A stretch of DNA of 64,000 nt from Diplosphaera chodatii (taxonomy: Eukaryota; Chlorophyta; Trebouxiophyceae; Prasiolales; Stichococcaceae). The position numbers and the translations under genes are program-made. The stretch covers positions 1,674,001-1,738,000 of the forward strand of contig JAALGY010000038.1 in NCBI GenBank assembly GCA_032358165.1, read 5' to 3'. The notes under the pieces were generated by a model. The model made no database searches, had not been told where the DNA came from, and worked only from the letters and a program-made list of their open reading frames with translations. This document shows, piece by piece, positions 24,073-35,800 of the stretch; the stretch's first letter is position 1, and each line of letters opens with the position of its first letter.

Positions 24073-25416
24073 ATGCTAGGGTGCCGCTCACCCCACCACC
24101 CTGCCCACCGCGTGACAAACAGCAGCCTTGCCTGCGACTCAACACCCGTTTCCGGCTTGCATCGGTCCCTCCGTGGACAATCCTGCCGGTTGGCACTTGC
24201 CGTGCGTGGACCGTGCCAACCCGACCTCCGCCGCAGCATCAAGTGCAGGAGACTTGCAGCATCAGCAGAGCGTTACAGCATACCCTCCCCACCGGGGGTC
24301 CAGGATGCTGAGGAGATACCATGGCAGGACAGCTCCACAGACGTCGCCTTCATCGGCATGTGCCGCAAGGCGTACGGCAAGCTGGCGGGGTGGCAGAGCG
24401 ATGCCGATTGGAAAGATGGCGCGGAGAGCTACAGAGGAATGATTGAAGTGTCGAGGGCCCTTATGAAGGTGCTGAGATCAGCCAGGTGATGCCGTGATGC
24501 ACATTGCAGCCGATATCACAGGACCCCTTCCGATATGCCGTATGGCATCGCAGGGCAAAACAGCAGAGCAGCAGCGGGACGCCGTCATCGCAGGCTTCCC
24601 CCAGGTGCCGATCTATGCTGTAGTGCGAATGTGGTTGCGAGTCACCAAATGCCCTGGATACCATCATGATGCATCATCGCACACCGTAGGTGCCAGCATG
24701 GTTCCGCCGTGTCTTTCCGGCAACGCGGTGGGGCGCAAAGCTGAACGCGCGGATCACCCCTGCCTTTTTCTCGTGGCTGGTAGGGTGCAGCGTGCTGACT
24801 TCCAACGCTGATGGACTATGCACATGCAGGCATGGTGGCAGTGTCAACGATGAATTCTCAGATGGACCAGAGGGACCTGACACCTGCAGGTGGGCCCCAT
24901 GGAGCCCATTGACGTCGAGGTCGACGGCGTCATGCAGCGCAGCGGCGTGCACATCAAGCGATGCAGGTGGCTGTCGCAGCCTGTACACCAGATGCAGATC
25001 CTGGGACAGATGGTTCGCACAACACACAGCACTGCACCCTGCTTGTGCAGGTATCTGGCTGAGTCTGGCTGCGCTGGGATGTGCATCAACCTGTGCAAGA
25101 CGCCCACGCAGGTGCAGCAAACATGCACATGTGTACCTCGCATTTTGCTTGCATACCCAATATGCGTATGTTTGACTGCCTGTCACAGAGGATCGCTGAT
25201 ATTGTGGAAGTTGCGGAACAGAGCTTCTTCACGGAGCAGCTCGGTATGCCGGTGACCATGGAGCCGAATTTTGAGACGTACGAGTGCACCATGAGCTTCG
25301 GCAAGCAGCCGCCGCCGGTCTCGGAGGACGAGGCCGCGCAGCAGCCGTGCCTGGCCGGCTGCCCAAGCGGCCGCGCCACGGGCAGCCCGTCACAGCCCTG
25401 CCACAAACTGCAATAG
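24073..25416 (+). CDS. D27-like (DUF4033) carotenoid isomerase, plastid
   Basis: Six exons: 24073-24468, 24554-24604, 24690-24779, 24890-24966, 25051-25111 and 25189-25416 (300 aa). Plant D27 is an iron-containing plastid enzyme isomerising beta-carotene at C9, first step to carlactone and strigolactones; algal members of the family exist with less certain roles. The N-terminus (MLGCRSPHHPAH.., Ser/Arg-rich, few acids for about 65 residues) is a transit peptide. Family hallmarks in order: FIGMCRKAYGKLAGW, the FPATRWGAKLNARITPAFFSWLVGP segment split by an intron, GVHIKRCRYL, ESGCAGMCINLCKTPTQ (cysteines about 212, 216, 220), LGMPVTMEPNFETYECTMSFG, and PC near the C-terminus. The length is typical. 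The substrate cannot be told from sequence, so the D27 name is not assigned. Confidence 0.88.
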
Positions 25417-25818
25417 TAACAGGCGACTAGGGAGAGGCGACAACATGGTGTGTCTGTGTGCGCGGCAATCCAAGCACAGTGTATCAGCAGCAACTGTCAA
25501 CTTCAGCGGCCACATACCGAAACTTGGCAACTGACCTCTACGATAGCAGACATGTACAAGACCAGTCGTGTTGACTCTGCCATTGTTAGTGATGTGCATG
25601 CCCCTGACGCCAAGCACCTAGCTAACAATTCAACCACTGCACACAGGACCAAGCAAATGGTCATCTGCTGGACAGTCTTGCAAACCCACAATTGCAACTC
25701 TCATCTTGGTTTGGCTCAGCTGGGTTCCGGGTTTCAGAAGGGTTCCGAGGTTTCTGAGGGGATTGTTCTTGCAGCTTCTGGAATCAGCAGCGCTGCTGGG
25801 CTGGTGCGCCCTACTCCA
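25417..25818. other. Intergenic, tail-to-tail
   Basis: 3' flanks of the D27-like and transporter genes. No feature seen. Confidence 0.5.
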
Positions 25819-28800
25819 TCAGGCCTGGTCGTCCAGGGTGCCCGCTGCTGCTGCACCAAAGCGCGGGCGCTCAGGATCTGTGCTTGGGGGCACCTTGCGG
25901 TACACGCCACGCGTGCGCCAGGCAATGACGCCAGCCAGCAGGGTCGCGAACCCAGCCAATCCCGAGGCCACCAGGAACGCCGGTCTGCAGGAGTTGCAGG
26001 CAATACCTGTGCACTCTGTCACCCCTTGAGGTCTGGGACCGCGTCTTTAATATTTCAGTTCCGAGGGATATGCGCAACCGAGGTGAGCAATATGACCGAC
26101 ACAAGTGCATCGGATGCAGCCTGCGAACTCTGCGCACCCAAAGCAGTCACCCCCGAGGCACTCGTGGCCGTCTCCCCCGTGCGCAGTGGAAGCAGCAGCA
26201 TACAGCTGTCCTGCCAGCTGTGTCGCCATCATGTATGCTGACACCTGGCCAGCAGTGGTGAGAATGCCGTGTGATGGTGCTCCCAAGCAAGAAGGCCGCC
26301 GCATAAAGAGCACTAGGAACAAGAGTGAAATGCTAAATGGTAAGCGTAAAGTTCATACGTGCCACCCCATGGTTATGTCGACCATGATGCGAAGCAGATA
26401 CATATTGACATTGGCAACATAACAAGCTTACCGATGTAGCGAACCCAAGCGTGCAGTAAATGGCCCCAAAATGGGTCAGGCCGAAGAGCTCCGATGCAAC
26501 AGCGGGCATCAGGCCCCAGAACGCCCCATAGCTTGCACCGCCAGCTGCAATACAGCAAGCAGACCATGATCACTGGGAGACACAACCGTCAACACCACGT
26601 GCTTCAGCGGTAACCTTTGCCGGAGTAGACCAGCAAGCAGGCATGAGTGCACATAGTGCCGACACCCTGCAGTTGCTGCCCATCGACCAGGGCGCAGCTC
26701 ACCGAGTGTGGCCGTCATGAGGCCTGCTGGGACCGCCGCCAGCGCTGTGCAGATGCACACCCCAGCAGTCATCGCGCACGCCAGCACCAGCCAGACCGTC
26801 CTGCAGAGTCCGCACACGAGACTTGCAATGCTGCACGCCCGCCAAACTATCACCTACCGAATGTGACAGGTGCAAGGGGACTCAAGGGGCAGCACAGTGG
26901 AAACACATTCGTCGTCTGTTGTGAGTGTCTGTTGGTCATGCATTCCTTCTGAACGTGACGATTGGACAGGCAATGGTCGGTCAGCATGTTCAAAACCTGG
27001 GCATGCCGAAGCTGTGGAGGCAGCGCTCTGGGAAGAAGCCGAAGGCGAGGCGGCCGCACGCATTCATGACCGAGAAGAAGGACACGAAGATGTCGTGGCC
27101 GTCCACCTCCCCTCCCAGGCTGCGCACCAGCTCCCCTGCAATACAAGTCGCTAGTTCAAACTGCAGTTCAGTTAAGCTCCTTTTGCAGCATCCCTGGACG
27201 GTACCATGCCAACAGCGAGCCACCAGTTCAGCTGCTGGCAAACAAGCTCTTGTTTGCAGGCATGTCACAACGAGCAGGCTTTGTTGCAGAGGACGCACCC
27301 AGGTTGTTGATGAGCATGAGGCCGCAGCCGGCGCCAATGCCAAACACGATGAAGAGCAGCCAGAAGTCGAGGCTGGCGGCGCACTGCAAAGGCGTCAGGT
27401 CCGATGCATCTGGCTCATCCGGCACCACCGCCTCTGGGCCTGCGCAACGTAGGGTCCATGTGGGACACTTTGATTGCAAAGGTGGTGACAGCTGCTTGCA
27501 GCTTCTGCAGTGCAGGTTACATGTGACACAAAACTGTGACGCTTGCCTTCTTCAGTAATCATACACTGGTGCTGCGTGGTGCTTGGCTGCCAGGCTGAAG
27601 TAGTAGCAGCGCTTTGTGAATTGCTGTCAGGTACAGCTGCCGACTCTTCCAGTAACACGAGGCTGCCGCTTCGGAGACCTTCTGAAATGCTCACATCTGT
27701 GGCAGCGAATTTCTGAGCGCCTGGCGCTGTGTGCACACCAGCCTGCTGCTGCGACACCACCAGCAGCAGCTTTGATGCCCCAGCTGACGAGGCTGTCGGA
27801 TGCAGCAGCAACGCTGGCTCTGCGATGTAGGATGTGTTCTGCGGTGCCGTCTGCTGTGCAGTGCTGAGGTTGGGGTCAGGTGCTGCTGGCGATAGTGGCA
27901 TCGCAAGCGGCTGTGGGGAAGCCACAATGATGTCAGGTGACAGTGCCAGAGCATCTGGCTTGCCAGTGAAAGCGACCGCTGTGTGGCAGCCCAGTGCTGC
28001 TGCAGCTGCAGCTGGCGGCTCCTGTTCATCTGCTGTGCATTCCGAGTGCCATGGGTGCAGTTTCTCACCCTGCAATGCCACGAAATGTGATGTGCCGATG
28101 GTCATGTTGTACAGAGTGGTCGATGCAGTCACTCGTTGCCACCAATGTGTACGCATCAAACGGACTTCGTCACCTGCTGCACGAAGCCAGTACGCTGCTC
28201 CTGCAGCTGCAGCGCCCACCAGTCGTGGCGGCGGCCGCCGATGGTGATGGGCTCTGACGACGCTGTGGGCCGGTGTGCGGAGATCACGCCGCTGCCCGGA
28301 GGGCCACCCTGCAGTGTGACCAGGGATTGCTGGGGCACCGGCTGCGCCGCGCTGCAATGAGGTGGCGGCTGCTGCTGCTGCTGGGCCGCTGTGAAGCTCG
28401 GAGCCTTGCCCGCGTCACACGGCACTGCAAGGGGCTGCCTCATGCCGGTCCGCTGCAGGTCGGGCTGCTGGCTGCAGTCTGGCTGTCTCGGCGGCGGGGG
28501 CGGCGCCCACAGCAGCGGGTCTGCCTCGCTGCATCCATACAGCGTGGCGTCCAGCGGACGATTTGCCACGACGGTGTGGCCGCCGGCATCCGCCCGGCCG
28601 CCGGCACGAGCATGCAGGTTGATCACGTTCCTGCAGTAAAAGGACGGGCCTCACCCATTGCCTTGAGCAGAGCCACGCTCTGATGGACTATGGCTGGAAG
28701 GGTTTTGCATCTCTGCACGTAGGCGCACCTCCCGGCAGCACTGGCTTTCGCTCCATGCTGACGCTCGTTCGCTGGTGCCTGCCCGCCGCTGAGTACCCTG

Positions 28801-30487
28801 GGGCTGCCCGCCACCTCCTCCCTGCCGTGGATAACGACAACGACGTCAGCAGCGCGTCTGAGGTGACACCTTAGGTAACATGTGGCATATGAGCTGGCGT
28901 GTCGTGACAAAGTCATGCTAGAGCAGGCAACCCTGTTGCAGCCTGGCCTTCCGATGTCAGATTGAGAGCCCAATGTCTTGTACAGCGTCGAGACCACCGG
29001 CGGTGCCAAGCGGCTCGCCTGTTGTTGAGGTCGCCCCGCCACAGGAGGCCCCCTGACCGCAGCGGCAGCGCCAGCAGGGGCGCGACCAGCGCCAGGGTGC
29101 CCGCCATGAAGGCCAGCCGCTCGGCACGTGGCCGCCCCTCAGACGCCGCCACCGCCGAGGTGCACAGCTGGTAGAACGCCAGCAGCAGCACCGTCATGTA
29201 CCCCGCCTGCAGCTGCACATCTGCAGCAGCACCCAGCCGCCGTGGTCAATACTTTTCTGGGATGGCATGGCAGTGGCCCCGAACCAGCGCATCTGCAGCA
29301 GCATGACTGTGGGACGTGCGTCATGTATGTGGAGAGTGCTACAGTACGCCCGCCGTAGTGGAAGCAAGTGTCCACCTCCAGCTGCCTGCTTGATGGTCCC
29401 CGTCAGGCTGTGGCGCTGGCCGGCTGCTGCTGGTGCGAGGGGGCGTGAGTGAGGCGGCACGAGGTTGACGAAAGCCAGCGCCACGGCGCCTATCAGCGGC
29501 GGCGCGGCCGCCAGGAACAGCAGGAACGTCAGCATGTGCGGCTTGAATGCGCCCATGTAGACCGTGGTGAAGACCGAGCCGCTCAGGCCCACAAAGGCCT
29601 TCAGAATGCCTGCAACCATCCTCGCCAGGTGTCATGGTGAGCGAACAACACCTATACTGATTGCAAGCAACGATGAGCATGCACCACCATCAGACATTCA
29701 AGCCTGCTGGACTGGAGGGCAGCACTTCATGCGTTGGCGTCTCACCGACGACTGAGCCGCGGTGGCGGGGGAAGTTGCGGACGCTGGTAACGATGGCGGC
29801 GGTGTCCACCCAGCCGCTGCCGGACAGCCCCATGATCGCCAGCGTCACGACCTGCGGGCGCACTGCTGAAGCGTCCTGACCTGACGGCCATGCCAGCAGC
29901 GCCAGAGCGCTGCCACTGCACCATTCCATTGGTGCTGCAGACAACGACAATCACCAGGGTCACATGAATCAATCAGCAGACCTGCAGGTACGACAGGGTG
30001 ATGCGCCCTGTGGCTGCGAGCCACAGCCCAAAGTGCCCGAGGAAGTGCAGGGACAATCCGATGGCGATGACAATCCTACAGATGTATCAGAAGGCAAGCG
30101 TCACACTCAGCCATGTCCAACATGTCAAAATCACAGCACCTTCGCCAAGTGTTGAAATAGCCATCTATGTCAGCAACGGATGTGCCTGGGGCCCAGGCGG
30201 TGTCGGCGTGCCAGGGCGTCGTAGGTGAGGCCCGGCAGCCAGCCGATGACGGCCACAAAGAATGGCGGCGAGATCATGCCCTGGATCTGGGACTGGCTGT
30301 AGCCGAACACGTCCTTCAGCGTGGGCGCCCACAGGGCCACCACATACTGCACGCCCGACAGCAGCTGCAGCAGCATGGACGCCGCAAGCACCACCCAGGG
30401 GTTGATGAACAGCCGGGGGCGGCCGCCGCTGCCCTGGGCAGGCCCCAGCAGCGGCTGCTCCACGCCGGCGTCAAGCATATTTGACAT
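25819..30487 (-). CDS. Nodulin-like/NFD4-type MFS transporter with large central insertion
   Basis: Thirteen exons in transcript order: 30186-30487, 29982-30075, 29746-29851, 29386-29609, 29058-29206, 28174-28630, 27547-28069, 27299-27433, 26997-27135, 26703-26800, 26432-26544, 26138-26244 and 25819-25984. The total is 2,613 nt, 870 aa. Multi-pass membrane carrier; substrate unknown. The N-half has nodulin-like features: INPWVVLAASMLLQLLSGVQY, ALWAPTLKDVFGYSQSQI, then the signature VRNFPRHRGSVVG/ILKAFVGLSG across an intron. The C-half has NFD4 features: DFWLLFIVFGIGAGCGLMLINNLG, FFSVMNACGRLAFGF, YGAFWGLMPAVASELFGL. The halves are separated by about 327 Gln/Pro/Ala/Ser-rich residues from exons 6 and 7, far longer than in plant members (inference from memory). 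Several introns use GC donors (see findings). Ion or small-organic transport is possible; nothing visible decides it. Confidence 0.87.
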
Positions 30488-31266
30488 GTCTCAAGCGCCC
30501 TCTCGACAGCGCTGCTGGGAAGGATCAAACGATCTGTGTGCTGCTGCCACTCATCACCACCCCCGCACAGCTGCTGCCCATGCGACACCTGCATGGTGGA
30601 ATGACTTCGGAGCTTTTTCCTTGTAATCAACGTATTACGCCACATCTGCACAGCCGTCGGTCGTCATGATTGCGGCATTTTTCGGTGCGCCGAAGCGTCA
30701 CCAGATCGCTGTCTGACGGTTCAGTGTCAGAGGCCTGCTCATGCCATCCACTGGGTGGGATCATGCACATCATGCATAAACACACTTCAATAGTTTAAAA
30801 TGACCTTGCAGGAGGCTGCGCCGTGTGACAACGGGTGTAAATTGGTCACCTTTGACCGCAGCACGTCGCCGATGGGGTGTTTCAAATCTACCTCGCTCAC
30901 ATCGATACACTCACACAGATCGAAGAGATCGGTTCAAGACTGAGTGCGTTGTCGGTCATGAACAAGTGCGGCATCGGCTGGCCGGCCAGCATTCAGGCGA
31001 TCCAAGTCATCAGGCACGTGCGGGTTTGAATGGTGATCTTCAAGCGAGGTGCAGTCATACCCACGCCCGCAGACGGTGGAAACCTTTGCCAGCAGCTGCT
31101 TTCACACTCGATATCACTGCGTTCTGTGCCGCGTGCAGCGTTGTGATTGCCTGTGTCAGCCAGGTGTCATCCTTGCCACAGCTGCAGCGCATACTGGTGC
31201 TGCGTTGCTGCGAAGAGCGACAAAGCAGTTGCTGGCCGCATCTGAGGCAGCTGCACTCCAGAAGAC
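30488..31266. other. Divergent intergenic/promoter region
   Basis: Separates the transporter start from the MerT-HMA start. A frame at 31049-31408 (+) overlaps the latter in another phase; an upstream non-coding exon there is possible but not supported. Confidence 0.4.
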
Positions 31267-32706
31267 ATGGACAATGAAATCCAACCTGCGCCAAGGGACG
31301 CTGGCGTGCAAGCTGAGCAGGTGGGCGGTACAGCACGCCGCACTGCCAACACCAGCAGCACTACTGGCAACGGCAGCAGCAGCGGCAGCAGCAGTTCCCA
31401 CAGCCTGATGAATGCAGCTGTGTTGGTGCCTGCGATGCTGGCGTCCTCCTGCTGCATCCCGCAGCTGGTCCTGAACTTCTTTGCCTTCGGTTGCGCCGGA
31501 TTTGCGGCCCTCACACCCTTCAGGTGTGCTGTTGTGCAAATGCATTGCCAAGGTGTCCAGCAACGACGCACCTGCAGTCGTCACACATAAAAGCCCCTGA
31601 ATGGCTCCTGAGCGGTAGCGGCAATGTCTTCCGCAGGCCGTTTTTCCTGGCGCTCACGGCCGTCGCCATGGTGGCGGTGGTGCAGCGGCATGGCCTGTCC
31701 AACCGCACACTTGTGCTGACTCTGGCGGCGTGGGCAGTGGCCTTCTCAGACGTGGCAGTGCAGCAGTACAACGAAGGTGCATGGCTGGCCACACAGCATG
31801 CAGAGGCCAACATGACGGCATGCCGCAACCTGTTGCACACGCCATGTGGTGCACACGGACATGTGGGTCATGCAACGCATCCAACCTGCACTGCTGTCAT
31901 CCAACTCAGTGGCACGGTGCAGTCCATGCACGGTGCAGGCGCGCTGCAGAAGGCGGAAGTCTTCGGCCACCCGCTGCCGGGCTGGCTGCAGACGGCGCTG
32001 GAGCCCCCGCAGTGGGTGCCCCGCTCGCAGCTGCACATGAAGCCGGGCGCGGGCAACATGCTCAGCCCGCCAGCGGGCGCAACAGCAGCCCAGCCGGCAG
32101 AGGTGACGCATGCTGCCGCCGCCCACATGTTGACAGGCCATTCTTAACACATCGTGCCATGGTAGCATGCACCACCACAGATGGCGCGCCCCAAGTGCAC
32201 AGCAGCTGTGCAAGTGCTTCAGCACTGCAAGTGCCATGCTGTCAATTGAACGCATGTAACCATATACATGTCTGATGTCGGACATGCAACGTGGACATAC
32301 ACAGTGGCAGCAACCCTGTGGAACACACAGCCTGGTTGTGCAGGCGACTGTCATAATGACGGCGCTCAACATCAAGTGCGCGGCCTGTGGGGCGCGCATC
32401 AAAAATGGGCTCAAAGCCAAGTTCGGCAAGCATTTGAAGGAGGTGAGGGCACTGCTGGCTCTGCCGCCCTGCTTGTGCATGTGATCTGCACTTTACGCTG
32501 CCAGGTCACCACCACGTTGTGTCAGCCGGGAAGATGTGGGTACTGTGCTGCAGGTCAAGATAGAGGAGAAGAGCAAGGCGGTGGTTGTGCGGCTGGCGGA
32601 CCAGGCCGCCGTCACCGACCACGCGCTGCTGGCTGCCATGAACGAGCTGGAGAGCCCGGCCTCGGTGGTGCGGCGGGACGTGCACGCGCCGCCGCCGCCA
32701 ACATGA
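31267..32706 (+). CDS. MerT-like membrane domain fused to a C-terminal HMA domain
   Basis: Exons 31267-31523, 31637-31776, 31939-32102, 32344-32442 and 32554-32706 chain in phase (2,1,0,0) to 270 aa. After a Ser/Gly-rich N-tail (about 47 residues) comes a three-helix membrane module. Its first helix carries vicinal cysteines (SSCCIPQLVLN, Cys62-63), followed by AGFAALTPFRPFFLALT, as in bacterial MerT (CC-x-x-P-L-V-L ... L-x-P-x-R-P). A third helix (LVLTLAAWAVAFSD) and a Pro-rich linker follow. The C-terminus is an HMA/MerP fold with the metal motif KCAACGARIK (Cys199, Cys202), strand VKIEEKSKAVVVRL and helix HALLAAMNEL. Inferred role: passage of Hg(II) or another soft metal ion across a membrane, the HMA domain handling the ion on one face. 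The second MerT cysteine pair is not seen. The start ATG is the first in frame; an upstream exon is possible. Confidence 0.78.
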
Positions 32707-32896
32707 AGCGGCTGACAGGCAGTGCTGAACGCGCAATCAGCCGTGCGCTTGTCGCACTGTGCAGACGCAGCGAGAACTGGAACCTGAAGTCATTGATAGT
32801 TGTCGATTGTGCATCAGCATTGCCTTTGCGTCCACTGCTCGCTGCGGCAGTATGAGTACTACGACCATGGTGGGAACCAGCTGTACAGGCGTCAGG

Positions 32897-35800
32897 TCAA
32901 AACGTGCCAGGCGACGGCCACACAATCGGCCAGTTGAAGCCCTGCCTGCCTGTGTCCTCCTCGTCTGCCTCGTCGTCATGTTCAATCATCTCATTTGCCC
33001 CGTCAGCGGTTCGAACTTGTGCAGCAGCCTCAGCATCGCTGCCGCCATTAACCGGAGCATCTTCAGACTCGTAGATGGTGGGCAGCGCCAGCCTGTGGTG
33101 CGACTGGTGATGCGCTGCCAGGTGCACAGCCACTGCCGGCTGGCCTTCCTGAGGCTGAGACCTTGCAGCCAGCTCCCCCTCAGCCAACCCTGTCGCTGGC
33201 ACTCCTACTGAGGCCTGCTGCAGGGCAGTGACCGCAGCTGCCGTGTCAGCGCGTCCTATCCCGTCCGCAACCGCACCGTCTGCTGCGGCGGCGCCAGCTG
33301 CCTTGACTCCATCCTGCTTGGGGTTGGCTGCACGGTGCCTAGCACCACCTGCGGCTGCTGACGCGGGCCCGGCGTCTGCCTCTGCGTGCGGGGACTGGGC
33401 GGCGGCGCGGGCCGCTGCCTCGCTGGCGGCGCTCGCGGCCGCCGGGTCCTCGTCGTCCAGAGCGGCCACCAGGGCGCCTGCGGCCGCGTCGCGCAGCCCG
33501 CTCGCCCGACTGGAGCCGTGCGTCCACCGAGCCGCCTGCATGGGCATGGCCGGCAGCTGCTTGCCATGCTGCGCACATGCTGTTCATGAGCCTCAACATG
33601 CTCTGTGCCAGACATGTCTGACCTTGTTGTCAACGCCAGGCACAGACATGTCAGGCTATGTTGCAGGCATGCAACTCACCAAGGCACGATGTGGTGGCTC
33701 GTTCGCAGCTATGGCAGGGTCCTGCTGGTCTGCGCTGCCGTGCTGGGTGCCATGGGCCGGCACCGCAGCTGGCCTTGCTGCGTCCATTTCTTCATCTGCA
33801 GCGCTGGTTGCGGGGGATGCGTCAGGCCGCTCACGATCCCAGGCGGTGCCATCACTGGCTGGCGGTGGCGACACTGCGTCGCCGCTGGTCGGCCGCTGGG
33901 CCGCTTCCGCAGCAGCGTCTGCCTCAGGCTCGCGGACTGCGGACACCGCTGTGACGCCAAAGTGTGGCATGCTGGCCGACGGCAGCAGTTGCTCGCTGTC
34001 GCTCAGCCGTTGAGCCGTATCTGCTGCTGCCGGTGCCACAGCCTCTGGAACTGCCGACGCGGCGGTGATGCCAAATTCTGCAGAGCCGGCTGCTGGCACT
34101 ATGTGCCCGGCATCTGGCGCCGGCACCTCCTGTGCACTAGCATATGGCTGTTCAAGTGCAAGCACACCCTATATGTCCTGCACTCCAGGGAGCAGACTGG
34201 CAATGGTGGCAGGCGAGATGTATTCAAACGCACCTCTGGCACACTGGCATGCTGGCTGTCCATGCCAGGCGAGAACAGCAGGTCGCGCGCCAGCAGGTTG
34301 TGCGGTTCAGCGCTGCCCTCATCGCTTTGGCGAGGTGTCACAAACTCAGGCGACACGACAGTCAACCCGGCTGAGCCGCCCACAGCAGTTGCTTCCGAGT
34401 CGCCTGGTGGTACACCTGCAGTCGCTGACAAGTCTGCTGACAAACAATTCGACTGAAGTGTGTGCAGTGTGCGCCATGATGATACACTTAACTTGTGACA
34501 CAGTGCAACCCTGTCCAACACAGACCTGACGAGGCAGCAGTGGTGGCCGGTAGCAGCAGGATGTCTGCACTGCTGGCGGCTGTACCACCGCTTGCAGGCC
34601 AGCTGTCAGTGTCTCCAGATCTCCATGGGCGGTCGTCTGCGACTGCCAACAGCAGGCTGTCTGCAGCATCAAGAGCAGCGGCTGGATCAACACACTCAGC
34701 CTGCTGCGGATCGCTTGTCATGACCTGCGCTGATTGCTGCGCCTCATATGCTGCGCTGCTGCCGCCGTCACCAGTAGCTATTACAGCTGCATGCGAAGTG
34801 TCCTGCAATGCGGCAGCCTCTGCTGCTAGTTCTCGTGCAGACAGCACAGCTGCCGCTGCACCGACAGGTTGCAAAGCGTGTGTTGCTGTGTGGCGCATGT
34901 CTTTAGCTGTGCTGGCATTCCAGCTGGTCACAGGTTCTGGCAGTCCTGCTGGCTGCGTGGCCTCAGCAGTGAGCTGGTCTGCAACACCCAACGCTGCTGC
35001 TGCATCGTCGGCAGGAGACGCTGCCTGCCAGTTATCCCTCATGGCTCGCTCTGCTGTTGGCCCAGTGCTGCCTTCTGGATCAGCAGCTGAATCTGGTGGC
35101 TGTGGCGGCACGCTACTGTTGGGGCCTCGCTCATCTGATCGGCCCTCTGTTGGCTGGTCTGATGCCAGCTGGGTCGCATCAGCAGCCATAATGCCGCCTC
35201 CCAGCGCCTGGCAGCAGTGACAATGCTGGTCAACAGGGCATGGTGTTGCTGCATCTCATGGGATAGGACGCAAGTGCAGGTACCTAGTAAGACCTGAAGC
35301 TGGCTTTTGCTGGAGGCAACAGCTTACTGGAGACTCCTGCACGAGGTTTGCAAAGCTATGCTCTGCAGTGCCAGCTGTGCCACCGTCTGCATTTCTGTGC
35401 GCCAGTGCCGTGGCAGCTTGTAGCGCATCAACATCTGCGGACGGATGTCTGGCTGACTGCTCTGTTGGCGAGTCTGCCGCTGCTGACGCCTCTTCTGGGA
35501 GCTCTGCTGCAGCAAAATGCAGCTCTGCTGCTGATGTACATCCATCTTCGGAAGGCCCTGCACCCTGCAGTGCCTCAGGTGCACTGGTGGCGCCAGCACA
35601 CGAGGCAGCGTCCAGCAGCAGCCACTCCAGGGTGGGCAGCTGCAGTGGGCATGCCATATCTGTGAGAAGTGAGCACTCTACAGCACAAAGTGCCTGTTGA
35701 TATGACCTATTATAGTGGTCACCTGGGCGGCGCCAGCATCACTTGCATCAGGCCTGCTGCTGCCGCCAGCGCTGCTGCCACTGGCGCTGCTTCCAACACT

